DNA of 39,818 nucleotides from Clostridia bacterium (GCA_900755995.1 CAAEIM010000025.1:1-39818), one strand, 5' to 3'. Counted from the first letter of the stretch, positions 7,330 through 16,781 are shown. The notes: a model not told the origin generated them from the letters alone. A program made the numbers and translations.

Positions 7330-8589
7330 ATGAGCAGACTTTTAATTATCGGCTGCGGCGGAGTTGCGGGAGTAGCAATTCACAAGTGCTGCCAGAACAG
7401 TGATATTTTCACTGAGATTTGCATTGCAAGCAGAACCAAATCCAAGTGTGATGATATTAAGAAAAAACTTGAAAATACAACTAAAACCGTTATCACAGCC
7501 GCTCAGGTAAATGCGGACAGCAAGGACGAGCTTGTAAAACTGATTAACTCCTACAAGCCTGACGCAGTGCTGAATCTTGCCCTGCCTTATCAGGATCTTA
7601 CCATTATGGATGCCTGCCTTGAAACAAAGACCGACTATATTGACACGGCTAATTACGAGCCTGAGGATACCACTGACGAAAAGTGGCAGGCAATTTATCA
7701 AAAGCGCTGCAAAGAGCTTGGCTTTACGGCTTATTTTGACTATTCATGGCAGTGGGCATACAAGGAGAAATTTGAAAAAGCCGGTATTACAGCTCTTCTC
7801 GGCACAGGCTTTGACCCCGGTGTTACAAGTGTATTTACAGCTTACGCATTAAAGCATTACTTTGATGAAATCCACTATATTGATATTCTCGACTGCAACG
7901 GCGGTGACCACGGCTATCCGTTTGCAACTAACTTTAATCCCGAAATAAATCTTCGTGAGGTATCTGCAAACGGCTCATATTGGGAGAACGGCAAGTGGAT
8001 TGAAACCTCTCCTATGGAAATAAAGAGAGTGTATAATTTTGACGGCGTAGGCGAAAAGGATATGTATTTGCTCCACCACGAGGAAATTGAGTCGCTTGCA
8101 AAAAATATTCCTAACGTTAAGCGTATCCGATTCTTTATGACCTTTGGCCAGAGCTACCTTACGCATATGAATTGTCTTGAAAACGTTGGTATGCTTTCCA
8201 CAGAGCCGATTATGTACGAGGGCAGAGAAATTGTGCCTATTCAGTTCTTAAAGGCTCTTTTGCCTGACCCTGCTTCTCTCGGTTCTCGCACAAAGGGCAA
8301 AACAAACATCGGCTGTATTTTTACCGGCATTAAGGACGGCAAAGAAAAAACTATTTATATTTACAATATGTGCGACCATCAGGAGTGCTATAAGGAGGTA
8401 GGCTCTCAGGCTGTGTCTTACACAACAGGTGTTCCTGCTATGATTGGCGCTTCTCTTGTGCTCAGCGGCAAGTGGAAAAAACCGGGTGTGTATAATGTTG
8501 AGGAGTTTGACCCCGACCCATATATGGAGGCACTTAATAAGTACGGTCTGCCCTGGGTTGTTGCCGAAAACCCCGTTAAGGTAAATTGA
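7330..8589 (+). CDS. Carboxy(nor)spermidine dehydrogenase (saccharopine dehydrogenase family)
   Basis: 419 aa. Condenses an amine (putrescine) with aspartate beta-semialdehyde and reduces the Schiff base with NADPH to carboxyspermidine; homologues use diaminopropane to give carboxynorspermidine. Seen: the N-terminal Rossmann motif GCGGVAG at 8-14, the saccharopine-dehydrogenase-type LNLALPYQDLTIMDACL segment near 80-97, and GTGFDPGVTSVF near 157-168. Assignment over general saccharopine dehydrogenase rests on the decarboxylase partner 4 bases downstream. It follows speE by 23 bases with ribosome site GGAGG. Expected to act in the cytoplasm. Confidence 0.87.
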   Translation: MSRLLIIGCGGVAGVAIHKCCQNSDIFTEICIASRTKSKCDDIKKKLENTTKTVITAAQVNADSKDELVKLINSYKPDAVLNLALPYQDLTIMDACLETKTDYIDTANYEPEDTTDEKWQAIYQKRCKELGFTAYFDYSWQWAYKEKFEKAGITALLGTGFDPGVTSVFTAYALKHYFDEIHYIDILDCNGGDHGYPFATNFNPEINLREVSANGSYWENGKWIETSPMEIKRVYNFDGVGEKDMYLLHHEEIESLAKNIPNVKRIRFFMTFGQSYLTHMNCLENVGMLSTEPIMYEGREIVPIQFLKALLPDPASLGSRTKGKTNIGCIFTGIKDGKEKTIYIYNMCDHQECYKEVGSQAVSYTTGVPAMIGASLVLSGKWKKPGVYNVEEFDPDPYMEALNKYGLPWVVAENPVKVN

Positions 8590-8593
8590 GCCT

Positions 8594-9721
8594 ATGAAGT
8601 TTTCAAAATTACCAACACCCTGTTATGTAATTGACGAACAGTGTCTTATTAAAAATCTTGAAATTCTAAAGAGCGTTGAAATCAGAACAGGCTGTAAAAT
8701 CTTGCTTGCTCAAAAGGCATTTTCAGCTTTTTGCGTTTATCCGCTTATGAGTAAATACCTTTCGGGTACAACTGCAAGCGGACTGTATGAAGCAAAGCTT
8801 GGCTATGAAAGCTTTGGCAAAGAAACCCATATATTCTCTCCTGCATATAAGGAAAAGGACTTTGACGAGATTTTAAAAATCTGCGGTCATATTATTTTCA
8901 ATTCCTTTAATCAGCTTGAAAAATTCAGACCAAAGTGGGAAAATTCCTCTGTAAGCGTAGGCATACGTCTTAATCCCGAATACTCCACTCAGCAGGGACA
9001 CGAAATTTATGACCCCTGTGCATACGGTTCAAGACTCGGGGTTACAAAGGCAAATTTCAGAGAGGATTTACTCGGCGGAGTTGAGGGCTTTCACTTTCAT
9101 ACCCTTTGCGAACAAAACTCTGATGATTTGATTTCAACCTTTAATGCTGTTGAAGAAAAATTCGGAAAGTATTTTTACAATGCAAAGTGGCTCAATTTCG
9201 GCGGAGGTCACCATATTACAAGAGAAGATTACGATATTGAGGCACTCGTAAAGCTTATTGATTATGTACAGAAAAAATACGATGTACAGGTGTATCTTGA
9301 GCCGGGTGAAGCAGCGGCACTGAATGCAGGCTATCTTGTAACAGAGGTTATGGATACGGTAAGCAACGGACTTGATATTTTGATTCTTGACGCTTCTGCC
9401 GCCTGTCATATGCCCGATGTGCTTGAAATGCCGTACAGACCTCCGCTCAGAGGCAGCGGCAATCCCAACGAAAAAAAATTCACCTATCGTTTGTCCTCGT
9501 GTACCTGTCTTGCAGGTGATGTTATCGGAGATTACAGCTTTGATAATGAAATAAAAATCGGGGACAGGCTGGTTTTTGAAGATATGGCTATATACTCTAT
9601 GGTTAAGAATAATACCTTTAACGGGATGCCTTTGCCTGCCATTGTACTTATGCACAGCGAAAATGACTGCGAGATAATAAAAGAATTTTCGTATAAAGAC
9701 TTTAAAGAGAGGCTTTCGTAA
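8594..9721 (+). CDS. nspC: Carboxy(nor)spermidine decarboxylase (alanine-racemase-fold, PLP)
   Basis: 375 aa. Decarboxylates carboxyspermidine to spermidine (or carboxynorspermidine to norspermidine). Seen: PTPCYVIDE near 7-15, the pyridoxal-phosphate lysine K41 in LLAQKAFSAF, the FHFHTLCEQ segment near 161-169, the phosphate-binding LNFGGGHH, LEPGEA, and the C-terminal CLAGDVIGDY block that supplies a substrate-binding cysteine and aspartate. The HTLCEQ and CLAGD signatures separate it from diaminopimelate decarboxylase. The start at 8594 is 4 bases after the dehydrogenase stop, and its stop overlaps the aguA start by one base (TAATG), so the three are translationally coupled. Confidence 0.9.
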   Translation: MKFSKLPTPCYVIDEQCLIKNLEILKSVEIRTGCKILLAQKAFSAFCVYPLMSKYLSGTTASGLYEAKLGYESFGKETHIFSPAYKEKDFDEILKICGHIIFNSFNQLEKFRPKWENSSVSVGIRLNPEYSTQQGHEIYDPCAYGSRLGVTKANFREDLLGGVEGFHFHTLCEQNSDDLISTFNAVEEKFGKYFYNAKWLNFGGGHHITREDYDIEALVKLIDYVQKKYDVQVYLEPGEAAALNAGYLVTEVMDTVSNGLDILILDASAACHMPDVLEMPYRPPLRGSGNPNEKKFTYRLSSCTCLAGDVIGDYSFDNEIKIGDRLVFEDMAIYSMVKNNTFNGMPLPAIVLMHSENDCEIIKEFSYKDFKERLS

Positions 9722-10869
9722 TGAGCTTTAAATATGTAAATAATGAATTCCCTGCCGATAACGGTTTTTATATGCCTGCTGAGTTTAGCAAGCACAGTGC
9801 AACGGTTATGATATGGCCTGAAAGACAGGGAAGCTGGTGCTATGAGGCGAAGGCTGCCGAAAAGGTATTTACGGAAATAATAGAAAATATTGCAAGGTAT
9901 GAAAAGGTTTATGTGCTTGCAAGCGACAAAAAGCTTGCACACGCAAAAAAATGCCTTGAACATATCGAAAATGCCGAAACGGTTAATATTAACTCTGACG
10001 ATGCGTGGGCGAGAGATACTGCACCTACGTTTTTACTAAATCGCAGCGGTTCGCTTGCAGCGGTTGACTGGAAATTTAACGCATGGGGAGGAGAATTTGA
10101 CGGCTTATATGCAAGCTGGGATAATGACGATAAAATTCCGCCTGAGCTTTGCAAAATTCTCGGCGTGCCGCTGTTCAATGCTCATCCCTTTGTGCTTGAA
10201 GGCGGCTCTGTGCATACCGACGGAGAGGGTACTTTAATTACAACGGAGGAGTGCCTTCTCAGCAGAGGCAGAAATCCTCAGCTTTCAAAAGCGGAAATTG
10301 AGGGGAAGCTCAAAAAATTCCTCGGCATACAAACAATTATTTGGTTGCCAAAGGGAATTTATAATGATGAAACAAACGGGCATATTGATAATATCTGCGC
10401 CTTTACATCTCCCGGTGAGGTTGTGCTTGCCTGGTGTGATGATGAAACCGACCCGCAATACGAAATTTCAAGGGCTTGTTTTGATGTACTCAAAAACAGC
10501 GTTGACGCAAAGGGCAGGGCGATTAAGGTTCACAAGCTGCCTGTTCCAAAGATTCCGGTTACAGTTACAGAAAACGATTTAAACGGATATGTTTTTGAGG
10601 ACGGAGAGGACTTTAGAGAGGTCGGTGAAAGGCTTGCGGCTTCATATGTGAATTTCTATTTTTGTAATAACGCAGTAATTCTGCCGCAATTTGGCGGAGA
10701 AAATTCTGAGAGCGACAGACTTGCAGTTGAGATTCTCAGCAAAATATGCAAGGACAGAGAAATTATTCCGATATACGCAAGGGATATTATCCTTGGAGGA
10801 GGAAATATTCATTGTATTACACAGCAGATTCCCTTTTCGGAAAGGAAGAATACAGATGAGAAAGATTAA
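9721..10869 (+). CDS. aguA: Agmatine deiminase
   Basis: 382 aa, typical for the family (guanidino-modifying superfamily, related to peptidylarginine deiminase). Hydrolyses agmatine to N-carbamoylputrescine and ammonia. Seen: MIWPER near 30-35, DDAWARDTAPTF near 97-108, EGGSVHTDGEGT near 160-171, the catalytic histidine in ETNGHIDN, and the nucleophile cysteine C365 in GGGNIHCITQQIP. Starts at the ATG that overlaps the previous stop and ends inside the aguB reading frame (14-base overlap). With speA and aguB it forms the arginine-agmatine route to putrescine. Confidence 0.95.
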   Translation: MSFKYVNNEFPADNGFYMPAEFSKHSATVMIWPERQGSWCYEAKAAEKVFTEIIENIARYEKVYVLASDKKLAHAKKCLEHIENAETVNINSDDAWARDTAPTFLLNRSGSLAAVDWKFNAWGGEFDGLYASWDNDDKIPPELCKILGVPLFNAHPFVLEGGSVHTDGEGTLITTEECLLSRGRNPQLSKAEIEGKLKKFLGIQTIIWLPKGIYNDETNGHIDNICAFTSPGEVVLAWCDDETDPQYEISRACFDVLKNSVDAKGRAIKVHKLPVPKIPVTVTENDLNGYVFEDGEDFREVGERLAASYVNFYFCNNAVILPQFGGENSESDRLAVEILSKICKDREIIPIYARDIILGGGNIHCITQQIPFSERKNTDEKD

Positions 10870-11734
10870 GGTTGCGGCTGTTCAGATAAAATGTTCTTTG
10901 GTAGTAAGCGAAAATATAGCAAATGCCGAAAAATATGTAAGACAGGCTGCAAAAGAGGGAGCAAATATAATTTTGCTTCCCGAACTGTTTGAAAGACAGT
11001 ATTTTTGTCAGGAAAGACGATATGAATATTATGAATATGCAAAGCCTGTTTTTGAAAATGATGCAGTTCTGCACTTTGCAAAGGTGGCAAAGGAGCTTTC
11101 GGTTGTTATGCCGATAAGCTTTTATGAAAGAGATAACAACCGACTTTTCAACAGCGTTGCCGTTATTGACGCAGACGGAGAAATCCTCGGCGTTTACCGT
11201 AAAACTCATATTCCCGATGACCATTACTATCAGGAAAAATTCTATTTTATTCCGGGTGATACAGGTTTTAAAACCTTTAAAACACGATATGCCACAATCG
11301 GTGTGGGCATTTGTTGGGACCAATGGTTCCCCGAAACCGCAAGAGCGCTGACATTAAACGGAGCAGAGCTGATTTTTTATCCTACTGCTATCGGCTCTGA
11401 GCCAATACTTGAGTGTGACAGTATGCCGCATTGGCAAAGATGTATGCAAGGTCATTCCGCAGCAAATGTTATTCCCGTAATTGCAGCAAATCGAATCGGC
11501 AGGGAAGATGTACTCCCTTGCCGTGAAAACGGAAATCAAAGCTCGTCCCTGTTGTTTTACGGTTCGTCCTTTATTACTAACGAAACAGGAGAGATAATTG
11601 TTTCTGCCGCAAGAGATGAAGAAGCTGTGATTACAGCCGAATTTGATCTTGACGATATTTTTGAAAACAGGCTCGGCTGGGGAATTTTTCGTGACAGACG
11701 TCCCGATTGCTATAAAATACTAACAGAGAAATAA
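10856..11734 (+). CDS. aguB: N-carbamoylputrescine amidase (nitrilase superfamily)
   Basis: 292 aa. Converts N-carbamoylputrescine to putrescine, CO2 and ammonia. The nitrilase triad is visible: E43 in LLPELFE, K116 in YRKTHIPD, and C153 in GVGICWDQWFPE. HIPDDHYYQEKFYF and the C-terminal SAARDEEAVI region are characteristic of this amidase. ATG 10856 was chosen because the first methionines upstream in frame lie inside aguA and the protein begins with the usual KVAAVQ strand; AAGGAAG precedes it. Last gene of the polyamine operon, followed by a terminator at 11783. Confidence 0.95.
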   Translation: MRKIKVAAVQIKCSLVVSENIANAEKYVRQAAKEGANIILLPELFERQYFCQERRYEYYEYAKPVFENDAVLHFAKVAKELSVVMPISFYERDNNRLFNSVAVIDADGEILGVYRKTHIPDDHYYQEKFYFIPGDTGFKTFKTRYATIGVGICWDQWFPETARALTLNGAELIFYPTAIGSEPILECDSMPHWQRCMQGHSAANVIPVIAANRIGREDVLPCRENGNQSSSLLFYGSSFITNETGEIIVSAARDEEAVITAEFDLDDIFENRLGWGIFRDRRPDCYKILTEK

Positions 11735-11782
11735 GCGGTGTGGTAATATTTATTCGTTTTAAACTAAAAATAATTTCATTAA

Positions 11783-11818
11783 AAACTGACTCTGAGATTT
11801 TGTCGGAGTCAGTTTTTT
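11783..11818 (+). terminator. Terminator of the polyamine operon
   Basis: Stem ACTGACTCTGA / TCGGAGTCAGT (11785-11795 / 11803-11813), loop of seven, extended by A-T pairs and followed by six T. It lies about 50 bases after the aguB stop and closes the six-gene unit. Confidence 0.88.
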
Positions 11819-11975
11819 GTTAAGTATTATTGTGTTTAATGTTATTTTTATTAATTTTGTAGATGCATAAGCTTTTTATTAAATTTATAAAATTGATAAA
11901 AAGCTCATTGTTAATATTACTAAAAAATCATATACTAATTTGTAAAAATAAAACATATATTTTGTGAATTACATA

Positions 11976-11984
11976 TGTTATAAT
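11976..11984 (+). promoter_or_regulatory. Extended -10 promoter of the amylase gene
   Basis: TGTTATAAT, an extended -10 element, 34 bases before the amylase start, in an AT-rich stretch (11819-12000). No good -35 is seen at the usual distance, which is tolerated with an extended -10. I saw no convincing catabolite-control (cre) site in the 283 bases between aguB and the amylase gene. Confidence 0.5.
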
Positions 11985-12017
11985 TGTATTGATATAAAAT
12001 ATCAGAAAGGATGAATT

Positions 12018-15000
12018 TTGTATATGAGTAAATTTAAAAAACTGACAAGCGTTGTTCTTGCGGCTACTATTGTATCTACAGCATCTGCGATGGCTTTTCC
12101 GGCATCAGCAGTCGGAAATGCTAAAGCGGCTTCTGCTGCAGATTATAATTTACAACAGAATGTTCAGGATGGCGTAATTCTTCACGCATTTAACTGGTCA
12201 TACAAAACAATAAAGGAAAATCTTCCTGCTATTGCCGCGGCAGGCTATTCAACAGTTCAGACATCGCCTGTACAGCAGCCAAAGGATTACAGTTCATCAA
12301 AAGATGTTGCCGGTCAGTGGTGGAAACTTTATCAGCCGGTGAGCCTTTCTATCGCTAAAGATTCGTGGCTCGGTACAAAGGATGACTTAAAAGAGCTTTG
12401 CGCTGAAGCTGATAAGTACGGTGTAAAGATTATCTGCGACATAGTTTCAAACCATATGGGCAGTGAAAGTGAAGATAATCCTAATGCTGTAAGCTCACAG
12501 GTAGAAACCTATGATCCTGATATTTATAATAATTCAAGCAAATACTTCCGCAACAATCTGATTTCTGTTTCAGACAGTTCTGTTCAGAATGTTGTTCAGG
12601 GACACCTCAACTCCTGTCCTGATTTGAAAACCGACGAAAAGGTTGTACAGGATAAGGTTATTTCACTTTTAAAAGAATGTATTGACTGTGGTGTTGACGG
12701 CTTCCGCTTTGACGCTGCAAAGCATATTGAAACTCCGGACGATGGTGCGTATGCTTCTGATTATTGGAAAAATATTTCTGAGTCCGCAAGCTCGTACTAT
12801 AACGCAAAAACAGGTGATGATCTCTATATTTACGGAGAGGTTCTCAATAACTGCGGTGCTAACAGAAAGTACAGCTCTTACACAAAATATATTAATGTAA
12901 CAGACAACAGAACAGGTGACGCAGTCCTTGCAAATGTTGTAAACGGAAAAGCTTCAACTGCGGCAAGTGCCGGCTATAAGTCAGGAATGAATGCTTCTGA
13001 CACTGTTCTCTGGGTTGAATCACACGATACCTTCGAGGGCAACTCAGGCTCGGGCGGCATCAGTAATACTGCAAAGGTTACGGATGAAGACATTGTTAAA
13101 GCCTGGGCAATCGTTGCTGCAAGAAAAGATGCAACATCGCTTTATTTTGCACGTCCCGGTGCTTCATTGATGGGTGATGCAGCAGGTGACACCACATACA
13201 AGAGCACCGCTGTTTCTGAAATCAATAAGTTCCATAATAAATTTGCAGGTCAGAGCGAAAAACTCGGCGCTTCTGATGATGTTGCTTATGTAGCAAGAGG
13301 CACAAGCGGCATTGTCCTTTCAAACTGCAAGGGCAACGAGAAGAACGTAAGCATTTCAGGCACAGGCCTTGCAGACGGCAAATATACAGATACCGTTTCA
13401 GGTGCTGCATTCACTGTTTCAAACGGTGTGCTTAAAGGCTCAATCGGTTCAACAGGTGTTGCCGTTGTTTATAACGGCACAACAACTCCAAGAAACACCT
13501 GCTCAGCAGAGAGCGGAGCTTTTGAGGGTGAAACCATTACCATTAACTTGGGACTTGACAATGCAACTTCAGGTACATATTGCATTGATAATTCTTCACC
13601 TGTAACCTACACAGGTGACATTGCAATCAGAGTTGGTTCCGACTACGCTTACGGTGAAACAATTAACCTTACCCTCACTGCAACAGACGGAAAGAACACT
13701 ACAACAACTACTTACAAGTACAAGAAGAATGAGGCTGCTTCCTCAGGCGTATATATTTTCTTTGCTTCCGAAAAGAGAGAAACAAGCGCAAGCTGGAAAG
13801 CACCTTACAATATTTATATCTATGACGAGGACTCATCAAAGCAGGAAACCTACAAGGTTTCAAACTGGCCGGGAAGAAAGATGAATTTCGACAAGGCTTC
13901 AGGTTATTATTATGTTGAAATTCCTACAACCTGCATTGCTACCGATGCAGACGGCAATGAGTATGAGTCAAACTTTGATATTGCTCATTCACAGAACACC
14001 AGAGTTATTTTCAGCGACAGCTCTAATGTGAACTCTGCGCCACGTCAGTATCCGTCATCTAACGGACTTAAGCCAAAGGGAACTTCAAAGATTTTCGGAC
14101 TTACAAAGACTACCTCTTGGGAGGATACAACACTTGTTCCTACAAAGGACGAGCAGCCTGCTACTGAGGTAACAAGAGGCGACAAGGTATATAAGTACGG
14201 CGATATTGATACAAACGGCAAGTTTGACGTTCTTGATGTAACTCAGCTTCAGCTTATAGTTGCAGAGAGTGTTAAAGCAACTGATATTATATACGCAATC
14301 TGTGATATCAACAGTGACGGCATTGTAGATGTAAGAGATGTTACAATGCTCCAGATGTATATTGCAGGTGTAACAACAGGCGTTGGCAAAGCAGGTCAGA
14401 CCTATAACCCATCTGTAAAGCCAAGCAAGCCTGAGGAAACTAAGCCTGCTCCGACGCAGCCAACCACAAATCCTGAGGAAAATACTTATACTCTTTACTT
14501 GAAAACACAGCTTACCTGGATGACATCAATGGGTACAAACCTCTATGCTTTTGACAACGATACAAAGAAGTCATATCAGCTTGAGCAGGATACAGATGAT
14601 TATCCGAATGTATTTAAAGCAGAAGTAGATAATTCACTTTCAAGTGTAACCTTCTACAGAGCAAATGATATGGTTGATGAAATGTCAAAGCCATCAAGCT
14701 CAGGTCCTGTTTATAATGCTTGGACAGCTAATGTGAGCAGCAAAAACAACTGCTTCACACTTATCAGCGTTGATGACGCAACAGGCAAAGCAACCTCAGA
14801 GGTAGGTCCGTATGTTAAGGAGGACGCTCCTGAGTGGGCGCTTGATGTAGTTTATTTTGATAATTCACAGACTAAGTGGAAAACCGTATGTATTTACGGC
14901 TGGGGCAATGGTCTTTATAATGAAACATATCCAATGACTCAGATTGAGGGAACAAATATCTGGAAGTATGAGCTTCCGGAGCCGGCTTATCCGGGCACAA

Positions 15001-15131
15001 AGTGCTTCCTTTTTAAAGAAACAAACGATACAACAAACTGGAATAAAAAGACAAATGACGTAACAGTTGTTGAGGGCAAAAACCTCTATGACGGCAAAAA
15101 ACAGACTTGGTCCGGTACTTACGAAGAATAA
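12018..15131 (+). CDS. Secreted GH13 alpha-amylase with starch-binding modules and an internal dockerin
   Basis: 1037 aa. Signal peptide at 1-31 (KFKK, hydrophobic core, ASA). Catalytic barrel about 45-425 with the GH13 regions: DIVSNH 141-146, GFRFDAAKH with nucleophile D232, YGEV with acid/base E274, ESHD with D337; strong likeness to AmyE (subfamily 28). Residues 490-570 are a beta-rich linker domain and 575-700 a CBM26-like starch module (NWPGRKM). A type I dockerin lies at 727-786 with two calcium loops (DIDTNGKFDVLD, DINSDGIVDVRD). A Pro/Thr/Glu linker (798-822) leads to two more beta modules, the last (YFDNSQTKWK, GTCYEE-type end) CBM26-like. The dockerin should bind a cohesin of an amylosome. 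The start is either TTG 12018 (7 bases from AAAGG) or ATG 12024 (13 bases). Confidence 0.92.
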   Translation: MYMSKFKKLTSVVLAATIVSTASAMAFPASAVGNAKAASAADYNLQQNVQDGVILHAFNWSYKTIKENLPAIAAAGYSTVQTSPVQQPKDYSSSKDVAGQWWKLYQPVSLSIAKDSWLGTKDDLKELCAEADKYGVKIICDIVSNHMGSESEDNPNAVSSQVETYDPDIYNNSSKYFRNNLISVSDSSVQNVVQGHLNSCPDLKTDEKVVQDKVISLLKECIDCGVDGFRFDAAKHIETPDDGAYASDYWKNISESASSYYNAKTGDDLYIYGEVLNNCGANRKYSSYTKYINVTDNRTGDAVLANVVNGKASTAASAGYKSGMNASDTVLWVESHDTFEGNSGSGGISNTAKVTDEDIVKAWAIVAARKDATSLYFARPGASLMGDAAGDTTYKSTAVSEINKFHNKFAGQSEKLGASDDVAYVARGTSGIVLSNCKGNEKNVSISGTGLADGKYTDTVSGAAFTVSNGVLKGSIGSTGVAVVYNGTTTPRNTCSAESGAFEGETITINLGLDNATSGTYCIDNSSPVTYTGDIAIRVGSDYAYGETINLTLTATDGKNTTTTTYKYKKNEAASSGVYIFFASEKRETSASWKAPYNIYIYDEDSSKQETYKVSNWPGRKMNFDKASGYYYVEIPTTCIATDADGNEYESNFDIAHSQNTRVIFSDSSNVNSAPRQYPSSNGLKPKGTSKIFGLTKTTSWEDTTLVPTKDEQPATEVTRGDKVYKYGDIDTNGKFDVLDVTQLQLIVAESVKATDIIYAICDINSDGIVDVRDVTMLQMYIAGVTTGVGKAGQTYNPSVKPSKPEETKPAPTQPTTNPEENTYTLYLKTQLTWMTSMGTNLYAFDNDTKKSYQLEQDTDDYPNVFKAEVDNSLSSVTFYRANDMVDEMSKPSSSGPVYNAWTANVSSKNNCFTLISVDDATGKATSEVGPYVKEDAPEWALDVVYFDNSQTKWKTVCIYGWGNGLYNETYPMTQIEGTNIWKYELPEPAYPGTKCFLFKETNDTTNWNKKTNDVTVVEGKNLYDGKKQTWSGTYEE

Positions 15132-15145
15132 AATATCACTTTAGG

Positions 15146-15175
15146 CAGGCATACTTCGGTATGCCTGTTTCTTTC
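15146..15175 (+). terminator. Amylase terminator with UUCG loop
   Basis: CAGGCATAC-TTCG-GTATGCCTG (15146-15167) followed by TTTCTTT, 14 bases after the amylase stop. The very stable cUUCGg tetraloop closes the stem. Confidence 0.85.
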
Positions 15176-15185
15176 ACTATAAATT

Positions 15186-15220
15186 AAAAACCGAGTAGTC
15201 CAAAAGATTACTCGGTTTTT
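15186..15220. terminator. Bidirectional terminator between the amylase gene and tadA
   Basis: AAAAACCGAGTA / TACTCGGTTTTT (15186-15197 / 15209-15220) gives T runs on both strands. It lies between the convergent amylase gene and the tadA gene and can stop transcription from either side. Confidence 0.85.
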
Positions 15221-15235
15221 GTTTTAAATTTCAGT

Positions 15236-15685
15236 TTATCTGAGCCTTTTAAAGAAGCTTTTTAAAAGCTCGGCACATTCCTTTTCCATAATGCCGCCTG
15301 TGCAGGAGGGTTTAAAATTATACGGCATTTCAAAAAGATTTGTTATAGTTCCGCAAGAGCCGTTTTTAAAATCATATGCACCAAAATATACGTTTGGTAT
15401 GTGCGCATTAATAATTGCTCCGGCACACATCGGACACGGTTCAAGCGTTACATAAATATCACAGTTCCACAGCCGCCAGCCGCCCAGTGCCTTGCAGGCG
15501 TTGTTTATAGCGTCTGTTTCAGCGTGGAGGAGTGCATTTTTTTCTTTTTCACGTCTGTTTCTGCCTGTAGCTACTATTATATCGTCACGAACTATTACTG
15601 CACCCACAGGTACTTCGTCATCGTCATATGCTTCTCTTGCAAGCTCAAGAGCCTTTTGCATATATTTAATGTTAAATTCACTCAT
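15236..15685 (-). CDS. tadA: tRNA-specific adenosine deaminase
   Basis: 149 aa, normal length. Deaminates the wobble adenosine 34 to inosine in tRNA-Arg(ACG). Seen: the zinc deaminase signature H54-A-E56 in LLHAETDAI and C84-x2-C87 in EPCPMCAGA, together with VPVGAVIV near 25-32 and YFGAYDFKNG near 99-108. Read from the minus strand as MSEFNIKYM; it begins 4 bases after the CPBP gene, so the two form a short operon. Its terminator is the bidirectional hairpin at 15186-15220. Confidence 0.93.
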   Translation of the reverse strand: MSEFNIKYMQKALELAREAYDDDEVPVGAVIVRDDIIVATGRNRREKEKNALLHAETDAINNACKALGGWRLWNCDIYVTLEPCPMCAGAIINAHIPNVYFGAYDFKNGSCGTITNLFEMPYNFKPSCTGGIMEKECAELLKSFFKRLR

Positions 15686-15689
15686 AGAA

Positions 15690-16781
15690 TTATAGTACGA
15701 ACAGGGTAGCCACGGTTTCTAAAGCGAGCAGTATAACTGTTATTATAACACCGCTGCCTGAGAAAAAGGCGGTGATTTTTTCTTTAAGCGATAAGCTTAC
15801 GACATTTGAGGTATCGCTGATGCTTAAAAAATTCTTGTCCTTTTTCGCTATTATCAGAAAAGCAAGCACACCCAAAACGAGAAAGGCAATAAATAGGCTA
15901 AGGTTAATAATTGCGAAGGTGCGGTTTGATACTGTACCCTGAGATTGTAAAATATCAAGTATTACAGCATAGAAATTGTTGACAAAATGTATTACTATAG
16001 AGGGGATAATTGAATTAGTCTTGCAATCGACATATCCGAATATAAGGCCTAAGATAAATGCAAACGGGATTTGAATTATGTTTCCGTGCATTGCGCCGAA
16101 CATTATTGCAGACACTATAATTGCAAATGAATCACCGTACTTTCTGAGAGTCCCCATTAATATGCCTCTGAATCCGAATTCCTCGGCAAAGGCAGGGGTT
16201 AAAGCGGTAGAAATTACATATAAAACATTTGTAAAAACAGATGAGGAGGAGCTGTCCATATCAAGATTAAATTCAATGCCGATTAATGAGAAATTTGACG
16301 TTACCATATCCGAGGCAATATTAGCAACCATTGCAATGCCCATACCCATCAGGGTTATCAGAATGAGCATTACAGGCTTTACCGAGCTTACTTTTATAAC
16401 ATCAGAAATATGATTCTTGGACAGCTTTAAATATATAAGTCCGGGGACCATAGCCGCTGCTGCGGCGGCAAAAATTTGAAAGCTATGCGAAAACGGGCTG
16501 TTTACAATATCTTTTTGCAGCTTTTCAAGCAAATCGGTGCTGTCCATAGTGTATCCGCCGGAAAGCAATAAAATCACTTCGGTTACTATAATTACACCTA
16601 TAACGATACAGTTAAGGGCAAGAAAATAAGAAAGAATATAGTAACCCAAACCGCTGGACTTTTTTTGAAGAAGGCTTTTTTCTCTTTCTTTTTTAAGCTG
16701 TTGAAGGCTTTTTTGAAAAAGAGGATAGCCCTGTTGATAAGGCGGACGATACTGTGTATAATTATAATTTGTGTATTGCAT
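15690..16781 (-). CDS. CPBP-family (Rce1/Abi-like) intramembrane metalloprotease
   Basis: 363 aa from the ATG at 16781, preceded by TTGGAG at 8 bases; a GTG three codons upstream overlaps that ribosome site and is less likely. Residues 1-45 are cytosolic, Tyr/Gln/Pro-rich then Lys/Glu-rich. About eight hydrophobic segments follow. The three family motifs are visible: EEFGFRG with the glutamate pair, FGAMHGN, and HFVNNF. Members cleave prenylated proteins or act in bacteriocin immunity and peptide maturation; no bacteriocin gene is near. Substrate unknown. It faces away from infC and has its own promoter. Confidence 0.82.
   Translation of the reverse strand: MQYTNYNYTQYRPPYQQGYPLFQKSLQQLKKEREKSLLQKKSSGLGYYILSYFLALNCIVIGVIIVTEVILLLSGGYTMDSTDLLEKLQKDIVNSPFSHSFQIFAAAAAAMVPGLIYLKLSKNHISDVIKVSSVKPVMLILITLMGMGIAMVANIASDMVTSNFSLIGIEFNLDMDSSSSSVFTNVLYVISTALTPAFAEEFGFRGILMGTLRKYGDSFAIIVSAIMFGAMHGNIIQIPFAFILGLIFGYVDCKTNSIIPSIVIHFVNNFYAVILDILQSQGTVSNRTFAIINLSLFIAFLVLGVLAFLIIAKKDKNFLSISDTSNVVSLSLKEKITAFFSGSGVIITVILLALETVATLFVL

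Noticed and set aside
11819..12000. CcpA-binding (cre) site before the amylase gene
   Set aside because: No sequence close to the cre consensus was seen in this AT-rich stretch.
15690..16781. Phage-defence (abortive infection) role for the CPBP protein
   Set aside because: The old Abi label only reflects the family name; there is no defence or bacteriocin gene nearby, so a general membrane protease is the safer call.
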